DNA of 34,705 bases from an uncultured Blautia sp. (GTDB lineage: Bacteria > Bacillota > Clostridia > Lachnospirales > Lachnospiraceae). Shown here piece after piece: positions 29,490-34,705 of the stretch. Made by a program: the position numbers and the translations under genes. The stretch is taken from the NCBI GenBank assembly GCA_900539525.1, contig UQCM01000025.1, forward strand, positions 1 through 34,705, given 5' to 3'. The notes below the pieces were generated by a model that saw only the letters and a list, made by a program, of their open reading frames with translations, had not been told where the DNA came from and ran no database searches. Position 1 is the first letter of the stretch, and each line of letters begins with the position of its first letter.

Positions 29490-30509
29490 AACATACTCCC
29501 GGCAGCACTCCAGGATCACCAGCAGGCTCAAAGGACCGAGGATAACGCCCGACACACCGTAGAGATACATGCCACCATAGACCACCAGAGCGATCACGAT
29601 CGGGTAGACTCCCATCTTGTCCCCGATCATCCTGGGCTCCAGATACTCCCGCACTCCGTTCGCCGCCAGAAACAGGGTAAAATACGCCGCTGCATGGAAG
29701 AAATCCTGGCGGAGCAGACAGAGCAGTGCCCAGGGAACCAGAATCGTACCCGTCCCGATAAAGGGCAGCACATCCAGCACTCCGATCAGGATACCGGCCA
29801 GAAGCGCATACGGGTTTCCCGACATCCACAGTCCCAGCACACAGATGACAATGACGATCAGCATGATGACAAACTGCGCTCTCAGATAGCTCCCGCCAAG
29901 CCCCCACAGCCGGTTCAGGATCCGGATCGCCCGGTGATAGCCCCGGCAGTTTCGAAGCCGCTCCCGTATCGCATCATAATCCTTCATGATCAGCAGCACT
30001 GCAATAAAGATCAGAAAGAAAATCCCCATCGCCTTCAGAAAGCCCATCGCATAAGCAACCGAATGGTGTACGATCCCCGGTACTGCACGGCTTCTGGCAT
30101 ATTCCTGTGCCCGCTCCATATTCTGCTCCAGAAACAGCATCACCTGATCACCATCGATCCCGAAAGCATGCTCCGCCACCCGGCAGCAGTCCCTGGCCAC
30201 ATCATTCACCTGTCCCTGATAATACTCCAGATGCACGATCACACTGCGGATCTGAGTCAGCAGCTTCGCCCCCAGAAACCATCCCGCAAACACCACCGCT
30301 CCCGTTCCCAGCAGCAGCACTACCAGCGTAATCGTCCCCTTATTTACAGGAAGGCGCTTCTCCAGCCGGCTCGCCAGCGGATACATCCACCTCGCCAGAA
30401 TCCACGCCACAAAAAAGGGAGCTACTGCCGGCAGCAGATATTTCATACTCAGATACACTGCCAGAGTAATTCCCGTGATTCCCAAAATCTTCTTAACCTT
30501 TTCCGTCAT
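29463..30509 (-). CDS. AI-2E family permease, YtvI-like
   Basis: A 348-residue membrane protein with about eight hydrophobic segments, typical of the AI-2E (PF01594) family. Its sporulation branch, YtvI, has this length. Recognisable parts are YLLPAVAPFFVAWILARWMY near the N terminus, GGSYLRAQFVIMLIVIVIC, GNPYALLAGILIGVLDVLPF followed by IGTGTILVPWA, and EPRMIGDKMGVYPIVIALVV in the last third. Members export small molecules or ions (autoinducer 2, or sodium/proton antiport in some); the role here is unknown. The last nine codons (VTVQSHADL) and the stop come from the terminal inverted repeat of the 147-bp element. GGAG lies about 9 bases before the ATG. Confidence 0.87.
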   Translation of the reverse strand: MTEKVKKILGITGITLAVYLSMKYLLPAVAPFFVAWILARWMYPLASRLEKRLPVNKGTITLVVLLLGTGAVVFAGWFLGAKLLTQIRSVIVHLEYYQGQVNDVARDCCRVAEHAFGIDGDQVMLFLEQNMERAQEYARSRAVPGIVHHSVAYAMGFLKAMGIFFLIFIAVLLIMKDYDAIRERLRNCRGYHRAIRILNRLWGLGGSYLRAQFVIMLIVIVICVLGLWMSGNPYALLAGILIGVLDVLPFIGTGTILVPWALLCLLRQDFFHAAAYFTLFLAANGVREYLEPRMIGDKMGVYPIVIALVVYGGMYLYGVSGVILGPLSLLVILECCREYVTVQSHADL

Positions 30510-30620
30510 ACCCGCGTCTCCGTTGTTCTATATAGATACCATCGGGGGTAGTATGTGCGGAATTTATTTTTCTATTCATGAACCCATCCCGCGCCGGAGT
30601 CTCTATATACGGTAACGAAT

Positions 30621-31163
30621 CTATGATACCATGTCATCAATACATTTATATAATTTATAACATCCTCTATCACTTTCCTGAACAAAATTGTTCATATCTT
30701 CGTCAAAATCTTCATAACTATTCCTTACACTATACAAATGATATCCTTTCTCTGTGGAACACAACGTGACAAAAGCAATACCAACCTGCTTACGAAGCTC
30801 AAGAACTCTCTTCTCACAATCACCCAACAGAATATCTCCCAGGAAAATCCTCTTCCCTTCTGTTTCTGCAATCTGTATTCCCTGATAATCACTATGTATG
30901 GCAAGATAATTTATATTAACTGCGCCTCCCATAGGTTTATACAAAACTTCATGCCCTACCACTTCTATCTGATCTATCCGTCCAACTTCAATGTTATAGT
31001 AGCCGATAATAGAATCCTTTTTATCTGACAACATAATATACGTAATACCCTGATTTTCATTCAGCGCACAACTTCCTTTTAGAAAATTATCAATCACGAT
31101 ATTTCCACACTGAAATTTTTTTGTCAAATCTACATATTCTTTCGTGAATTTCTCAATCGTCAT
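30621..31163 (-). CDS. GNAT-like protein, candidate toxin of a two-gene module
   Basis: A 180-residue cytoplasmic protein with the layout of small GNAT acetyltransferases: CGNIVIDNFLKGSCA near the N terminus (many GNAT toxins have a similar C..ALD.FL motif), then the beta strands TYIMLSDKKDSIIGYYNIEV and VNINYLAIHSDYQGI, and VGIAFVTLCSTEKGYHLYSV near the C terminus. The acetyl-CoA loop, normally Q-x-x-G-x-G/A, is altered after YQGI, so activity is uncertain. GNAT toxins of the TacT/AtaT type acetylate aminoacyl-tRNA. It starts one base after a small upstream gene, as in toxin-antitoxin operons. The DNA is more AT-rich than the neighbouring genes, suggesting acquisition. Confidence 0.7.
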   Translation of the reverse strand: MTIEKFTKEYVDLTKKFQCGNIVIDNFLKGSCALNENQGITYIMLSDKKDSIIGYYNIEVGRIDQIEVVGHEVLYKPMGGAVNINYLAIHSDYQGIQIAETEGKRIFLGDILLGDCEKRVLELRKQVGIAFVTLCSTEKGYHLYSVRNSYEDFDEDMNNFVQESDRGCYKLYKCIDDMVS

Positions 31164-31164
31164 T

Positions 31165-31341
31165 TTACTTCCTTTTTTCTGTTACAACACTGATCAGTTT
31201 ACCTTTCTCATCAATATTAAAAGAAAAATCATGAGCATTTATAAATTCAACAATTTTCCTGTTATCTTCTGACGCCGGAGTCCTTGCAAGTGCACTTTTT
31301 GTAACATACGGTGTATCGGATTTGATTGCATATGCATTCAT
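31165..31341 (-). CDS. Small protein, candidate antitoxin partner
   Basis: A 58-residue protein, MNAYAIKSDTPYVTKSALAR followed by a charged C-terminal part (FNIDEKGKLISVVTEKRK). I do not recognise the family. An open frame extends upstream to 31389, but GGGAGAGGTGAAG lies 5-6 bases before the ATG at 31341, which sets the start. Its stop codon is one base before the GNAT-like gene, whose ribosome site AAGGAAG lies in its last codons, so the two are translationally coupled. Size, order and coupling fit an antitoxin; a transcription-factor-type DNA-binding domain is not evident. Confidence 0.65.
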   Translation of the reverse strand: MNAYAIKSDTPYVTKSALARTPASEDNRKIVEFINAHDFSFNIDEKGKLISVVTEKRK

Positions 31342-31428
31342 ATTATCTTCACCTCTCCCTTTTTTCTTAACCAATCGATATTTCATCATGAGTCACCTAT
31401 GAGCAATATATTATTATTGCGTATTTCT

Positions 31429-31464
31429 ATTTTATCATACACATATTATAAAATCAATGATTTT
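31429..31464 (-). promoter_or_regulatory. Promoter and palindrome before the GNAT module
   Basis: On the minus strand TTGATT (complement of 31452-31457) and TAAAAT (complement of 31429-31434) are 17 bases apart. AAAATCAATGATTTT at 31450-31464, a perfect 7-1-7 palindrome, covers the -35 box. This is a good place for autorepression, but the region is very AT-rich. Confidence 0.45.
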
Positions 31465-31542
31465 TATATATTGTTTTATTTCTAATTTATATTCCTCTTT
31501 TTATTTGTATGTCCTATAAAACTATTGTGTTTACTGCTACAA

Positions 31543-32196
31543 CTAACCCTGTACAAACAACTCTCCCTCCGGCTCTTCCTCAAAGCAAAGCTTCTTCCCT
31601 GTGACCGGATGAAAAAACTCCAGCCTGTGTGCTGCCAGTGCCACATATTTTGAAGCATCCGCCCCTTCTCCCCGGTTATACTTTCTGTCACCTGCCAGCG
31701 GCATCCCGGCTCCCGCCATCTGAACCCGGATCTGATGATGACGTCCTGTCACAAGATTGATCTGCGCCAGTGCAAAGCCCTGCATTTCCCTTACGATACG
31801 GTAAGAAAGCTCGGCCCGCTTCGCTCCCTTTGTCTCCTTCTTCACAATGGATGAGGTATTTGTCCTGCCATCTTTCAGAAGATAATCCACAAGTACCCCC
31901 TCTTTTTCTGCAGGTTTTCCACAGACCACCGCCAGATACTGTTTCTTCATCCGGCCGTCCGAAACCTGACGGCTCAGTTCTGCTGCTGCTTTCTTCGTCT
32001 TTGCAAACACCATCACACCCTGCACCGGCTGATCCAGGCGGTGTACCAGACCGACATACGACTCCCTTTCCTTCTCCATCCGGTAATTCCTGAGGATACT
32101 CACCATATCCTTCGTCCCGACGGACGCACTCTGCACCGGAATCCCGGCAGGCTTCACACACACAAGGATCTGTCTGTCCTCATATAAAATCTTCAT
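31543..32196 (-). CDS. RluA-family pseudouridine synthase
   Basis: This enzyme converts specific uridines in rRNA or tRNA to pseudouridine. It has 217 residues, short for the family, because it lacks an N-terminal S4 domain. The catalytic motif is GLVHRLDQPVQGVMVFAKT with Asp55; TGRHHQIRVQMA and PLAGDRKY follow toward the C terminus, as in RluA relatives. AGAGGAG lies 7 bases before the ATG. It stands apart from the AT-rich GNAT module and has no evident partner gene. Which uridine is modified cannot be told. Confidence 0.9.
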   Translation of the reverse strand: MKILYEDRQILVCVKPAGIPVQSASVGTKDMVSILRNYRMEKERESYVGLVHRLDQPVQGVMVFAKTKKAAAELSRQVSDGRMKKQYLAVVCGKPAEKEGVLVDYLLKDGRTNTSSIVKKETKGAKRAELSYRIVREMQGFALAQINLVTGRHHQIRVQMAGAGMPLAGDRKYNRGEGADASKYVALAAHRLEFFHPVTGKKLCFEEEPEGELFVQG

Positions 32197-32247
32197 CGTA
32201 TCACTCCTCTTCCATCACAGAATCTATCCGGTAAATATCCCAGCCAC

Positions 32248-32631
32248 TCACACCACCGCTTCTATGATCGTCTTATCTCCGATCACAACCTCGTGAACAC
32301 CTGCCTTCTTGCTTTTATTGAAGTTAAAGCTTACCATATAACCTTTGTTCACATGATAATCCTCCAGATAACCGGCAAGCTGTATTTCACCGCATTTATT
32401 GTATTACTGACCATGCCATATTTTCAACTCAATAATATAGCGTTCACCGCAATAATCCACGATCACATCTGTGCGCTTTTGTTCCCTGGTCTGAGCTTCA
32501 ATATAATAATTGCCAACACCATTAATAATGGGACGCAGGTAAAGTAAAAAATATTTTCTTCCTTCCTCCTCAATAAATGTGTTATCATTGCCGCCATACA
32601 ACTCATTAAAATAAATCGCTTTGCTCTGCAT
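32248..32631 (-). pseudogene. PD-(D/E)XK nuclease domain remnant of an AAA-ATPase-like protein, frameshifted
   Basis: From the ATG at 32631, with AAGGAGG ahead, the frame gives MQSKAIYFNELYGGNDNTF, then FLLYLRPIINGVGNYYIEAQ, RTDVIVDYCGERYIIELKIW and stops at 32404. This matches the C-terminal PDDEXK_9 nuclease domain of large AAA-ATPase/nuclease proteins common in gut bacteria. A second frame picks up as QLAGYLEDYHVNKGYMVSFN, FNKSKKAGVHEVVIGDKTII, EAVV and stops at 32248-32250, which is the expected end of the same domain. A frameshift plus a small deletion near 32390-32410 separates the halves, and the whole ATPase part is missing. It has a promoter-like sequence upstream but is almost certainly inactive. 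Confidence 0.85.
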
Positions 32632-32731
32632 ATCTCTGAACAACCTCCTTCAAACCTGTTCAGACCTGAAACATCCCGTCAAGAGTGACCAGGCGAATGA
32701 AAGTTACTAACTCGTAATCTACTTTATCAGG

Positions 32732-32760
32732 AGTATAGCAAACGCAGGATTTAAAATCAA
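32732..32760 (-). promoter_or_regulatory. Promoter-like sequence before the nuclease remnant
   Basis: On the minus strand TTGATT (complement of 32755-32760) and TATACT (complement of 32732-32737) are 17 bases apart. It would read into the remnant at 32631. It may be the former gene's promoter or a chance match. Confidence 0.4.
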
Positions 32761-32780
32761 GCTAATAAACACTACCGTAA

Positions 32781-32803
32781 CTGCTCAGAGTCCATTTGCA
32801 AAA
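32781..32803 (+). repeat. Dispersed repeat family 1, end fragment
   Basis: CTGCTCAGAGTCCATTTGCA and the next AAA match end A of the 147-bp element with one substitution in the terminal repeat. The rest of the element is missing. Confidence 0.65.
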
Positions 32804-32825
32804 TCCTGTAAAGCCCGAATTGAAT

Positions 32826-32842
32826 TGTTATTAATAATAACA
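32826..32842. promoter_or_regulatory. Operator-like palindrome 1 of the HTH-UDP-glucose dehydrogenase gene
   Basis: TGTTATTAATAATAACA is a perfect 8-1-8 inverted repeat, about 47 bases upstream of the -35 box. It lies inside GAATTG...ATAACA, a 22-bp context repeated at 32951-32972. A half site, AAATAACA, lies at 32870-32877. Confidence 0.65.
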
Positions 32843-32888
32843 GAAATAAAGGTTTTTTTATTTCCTGACAAATAACATAAGAAAGATA

Positions 32889-32917
32889 TTGCTATTTTCT
32901 CCAATATCTGCTATGAT
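32889..32917 (+). promoter_or_regulatory. Promoter of the HTH-UDP-glucose dehydrogenase gene
   Basis: TTGCTA (32889-32894) and TATGAT (32912-32917) are separated by 17 bases. Transcription would start near 32924, leaving a leader of about 80 bases that contains palindrome 2. Confidence 0.7.
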
Positions 32918-32954
32918 TCCTATGTTTTAAGCAAACGCATCACATCGATTGAAT

Positions 32955-32971
32955 TGTCATTTAAAATAACA
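32955..32971. promoter_or_regulatory. Operator-like palindrome 2 of the HTH-UDP-glucose dehydrogenase gene
   Basis: TGTCATTTAAAATAACA is an 8-1-8 inverted repeat with one mismatch, in the transcribed leader. It matches palindrome 1 in outer bases and spacing (TGTYATT...AATAACA). The centres are 129 bp apart, on either side of the promoter. Confidence 0.65.
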
Positions 32972-33002
32972 TAAAACACTTTTGAAAGGAGCACCCCCTA
33001 CC

Positions 33003-34487
33003 ATGAAGAAATTATCCCGGTCCCTTCTGTCTGATCTTGTCAGCAGCGCAAGGAAAGCAAAAAACATGACTCAGCAGCAGCTTGCCAATCTTACCGGAAT
33101 CAACCGCGCGATGCTCAGCCGTCTGGAAAAGCAGGACTACCTGCCATCCATTCCACAGCTGGAGGCACTGGCGGAGGTTCTGGAATTCGAACCGGATTCC
33201 CTGTTTGTCGAGGAGAAGAAAGCGCCTTCCTTCGAAAAAGTCTCCCCGCTCAACATCGCCATTGCCGGAACCGGCTACGTGGGTCTGTCCATCGCCACAC
33301 TGCTGGCTCAGCACAATCATGTAACTGCGGTCGATATCGTGCCCGAAAAGGTAGCAATGATCAATAACCGGAAATCTCCCATCCAGGATGAGTACATCGA
33401 AAAGTACCTGCGTGAAAAGGAGCTGGATCTGACCGCCACCACGGACGGGGCAGCCGCCTATAAGGACGCAGACTTCGTCGTGATCGCCGCTCCCACCAAC
33501 TACGACAGCAAGAAGAACTACTTCGACACCTCAGCTGTGGAAGCCGTCATCGAGCTGGTGTTAAGCGTCAATCCGGATGCCATCATGGTCATCAAATCCA
33601 CCATTCCGGTAGGCTACACCGCATCCGTGCGTGAGAAGTACCATACCCGCAATATCATCTTCAGTCCGGAATTTCTGCGGGAATCGAAAGCACTGTACGA
33701 CAACCTGTACCCCAGCCGTATCATCGTCTCCACCGACGAAAATGATGAACGTCTGGCAAAGGCATCCCGCACCTTTGCCGCACTCCTTCAGGAAGGCGCC
33801 ATCAAGGAAAATATCGACACTCTGTTCATGGGCTTCACCGAGGCAGAAGCCGTAAAGCTGTTTGCAAATACCTATCTGGCACTTCGCGTATCCTACTTCA
33901 ATGAGCTGGACACCTATGCGGAAATGAAGGGACTGGACACAAAGGCCATCATCAGCGGTGTCTGCCTGGATCCAAGGATCGGCACCCACTACAACAACCC
34001 CAGCTTCGGCTACGGCGGATACTGCCTTCCAAAGGATACCAAACAGCTTCTCGCCAACTACAGCCATGTGCCCCAGAACATGATGAGCGCCATCGTAGAG
34101 AGCAACCGGACACGAAAAGACTTTATCGCAGACCGGGTGCTGAATATCGCCGGTTATTATGATTACTACAATCGTGGAGATTATTCCGCAGATCAGGAAA
34201 AAGAATGTGTCATCGGCGTATACCGTCTGACCATGAAGAGCAATTCCGACAACTTCCGCCAGAGCAGCATCCAGGGCGTCATGAAGCGCCTGAAAGCCAA
34301 AGGCGCCACCGTCATCGTCTATGAGCCGACACTGGAAAACGGCAGCACCTTCTTCGGAAGCAAAGTCGTGAACGATCTGGAAACATTCAAAGAAAAAAGC
34401 CAGGCAATCATCGCCAACCGGTACGACAGCTGCCTGGATGATGTGATGGAGAAGGTTTATACGAGAGATTTATTCAGAAGGGATTAA
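33003..34487 (+). CDS. ugd: XRE helix-turn-helix / UDP-glucose 6-dehydrogenase fusion protein
   Basis: From ATG 33003 (AAAGGAG 11 bases ahead) the protein has 494 residues. Residues about 10-68 are an XRE/Cro-type helix-turn-helix domain (ARKAKNMTQQQLANLTGINR, AMLSRLEKQ, IPQLEALAEVLEFEPDSLF). After a linker of about 15 residues, residues 83-494 are a complete UDP-glucose 6-dehydrogenase resembling Streptococcus HasB throughout, which is about 400 residues without an HTH. The NAD-binding GTGYVGLS is at 90-96, SPEFLRESKALYDNLYPSR at 221-239, EAVKLFANTYLALRV at 282-296, and the catalytic Cys341 lies in GYGGYCLPKDTK. All key parts seem intact, so it should oxidise UDP-glucose to UDP-glucuronate for polysaccharide synthesis. 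The DNA-binding domain and upstream palindromes suggest autoregulation, which is inference. No glycosyltransferase genes adjoin it in this window. Confidence 0.93.
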   Translation: MKKLSRSLLSDLVSSARKAKNMTQQQLANLTGINRAMLSRLEKQDYLPSIPQLEALAEVLEFEPDSLFVEEKKAPSFEKVSPLNIAIAGTGYVGLSIATLLAQHNHVTAVDIVPEKVAMINNRKSPIQDEYIEKYLREKELDLTATTDGAAAYKDADFVVIAAPTNYDSKKNYFDTSAVEAVIELVLSVNPDAIMVIKSTIPVGYTASVREKYHTRNIIFSPEFLRESKALYDNLYPSRIIVSTDENDERLAKASRTFAALLQEGAIKENIDTLFMGFTEAEAVKLFANTYLALRVSYFNELDTYAEMKGLDTKAIISGVCLDPRIGTHYNNPSFGYGGYCLPKDTKQLLANYSHVPQNMMSAIVESNRTRKDFIADRVLNIAGYYDYYNRGDYSADQEKECVIGVYRLTMKSNSDNFRQSSIQGVMKRLKAKGATVIVYEPTLENGSTFFGSKVVNDLETFKEKSQAIIANRYDSCLDDVMEKVYTRDLFRRD

Positions 34488-34500
34488 TGCAGGGAATGCA

Positions 34501-34529
34501 GGAGGCAGGTGCACACAGCACCTGCCTCC
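34501..34529 (+). terminator. Hairpin after the fusion gene
   Basis: A 12-bp perfect stem, GGAGGCAGGTGC (34501-34512) with GCACCTGCCTCC (34518-34529), loop ACACA, 14 bases past the stop codon. There is no T tract, only CTTCTATCTC, so it may terminate weakly or protect the mRNA end. Confidence 0.6.
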
Positions 34530-34561
34530 TGCAGGCTTCTATCTCATCTGTTCCATACAGA

Positions 34562-34650
34562 TGGGACATACTTACGTATCGAAAGTATCCTTTATTAACT
34601 GATCAATATATCCTGAATCCAATCCGCCATTTTCATCGTCATATGTAACG
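34562..34650 (-). other. Short coding-like stretch beside the element end
   Basis: A minus-strand frame reads TYDDENGGLDSGYIDQLIKD then TFDT and stops near 34573. It has protein-like composition and lies directly beside the putative insertion-sequence end. It could be the 3' scrap of a gene cut by the element, or chance; there is no start codon or ribosome site in the window. Confidence 0.25.
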
Positions 34651-34705
34651 TTGACACTCCCCACAGCTAAAGCAGGGGGATTCTTGTTTCAACCACTACT
34701 GCATT
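34651..34705 (-). mobile_element. Probable right end of an IS200/IS605-type element (tnpB outside the window)
   Basis: Read on the minus strand, GAATCCCCCTGCTTTAGCTG then TGGGGAGTGTCAA has the form of the conserved end found after tnpB in IS200/IS605 elements (GAATCCCC...CTTTAG...GGGGA..TGTCAA), which in such elements also forms the 3' part of the guide (omega) RNA. The imperfect hairpin spans about 34657-34679. tnpB would lie to the right on the minus strand. The left boundary would be near 34651. Recognition is from memory of such ends; the transposase gene itself is not visible. Confidence 0.5.

Noticed and set aside
29475..30551. A long plus-strand open frame of 358 residues
   Set aside because: It lies entirely antisense to the AI-2E family permease, is rich in His and Gln, and has no ribosome site.

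Overview
The window looks like chromosome from a strictly anaerobic, spore-forming member of the Clostridia, most likely a Lachnospiraceae species of the Blautia/Dorea/Mediterraneibacter type. This is inferred from gene content: a reverse-type rubrerythrin next to a PerR/Fur regulator, an NlpC/P60 wall hydrolase, a CotH-type surface protein, a YwmB protein attached to the ATP synthase operon, and gdpP-rplI-dnaB in a row. No rRNA, tRNA or CRISPR array was recognised.

Layout. 1-585 has no gene; it holds two terminators, a pair of perfect tandem DnaA boxes in AT-rich DNA (possible origin or DnaA-binding region) and palindromic repeats. 586-3401 (minus) carries an SH3-NlpC/P60 hydrolase and thioredoxin reductase. 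3659-4961 (plus) is a compact oxidative-stress block: PerR-like repressor, rubrerythrin and a Bfd-like [2Fe-2S] protein, with Per/Fur-box-like palindromes at the first two promoters. 5084-5557 holds two gene scraps (TetR and AMP-ligase fragments) joined head to head. 5700-11267 (minus) has a large CotH-kinase surface protein, an ECF transporter S component and a DbpA-type DEAD-box helicase. 11829-12515 (plus) is a hemolysin III/PAQR protein. 12581-17036 (minus) has a large membrane-anchored protein of unknown function, a methyltransferase and a small Cys/Met/Pro-rich protein behind a possible sigma-K promoter. 17341-21187 (plus) is gdpP-rplI-dnaB. 21343-29166 (minus) is the complete F-type ATP synthase operon atpZ-I-B-E-F-H-A-G-D-C followed by ywmB; subunit c carries the residues of a sodium-binding site. 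29463-32631 (minus) holds an AI-2E family permease, a possible GNAT toxin/antitoxin pair, a RluA-type pseudouridine synthase and a frameshifted PD-(D/E)XK nuclease remnant. 33003-34487 (plus) is an unusual fusion of an XRE helix-turn-helix domain with a complete UDP-glucose 6-dehydrogenase. The right edge looks like the end of an IS200/IS605-type element whose tnpB would lie outside the window.

The best candidate for something undescribed is the HTH-UDP-glucose dehydrogenase fusion. Its promoter is flanked by two matching 17-bp palindromes with centres 129 bp apart, which suggests a self-regulating metabolic enzyme. A second theme is two families of short palindromic intergenic repeats scattered through the window. 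One of them has a complete 147-bp copy with 13-bp terminal inverted repeats, and its end supplies the last codons and the stop codon of the AI-2E permease gene.
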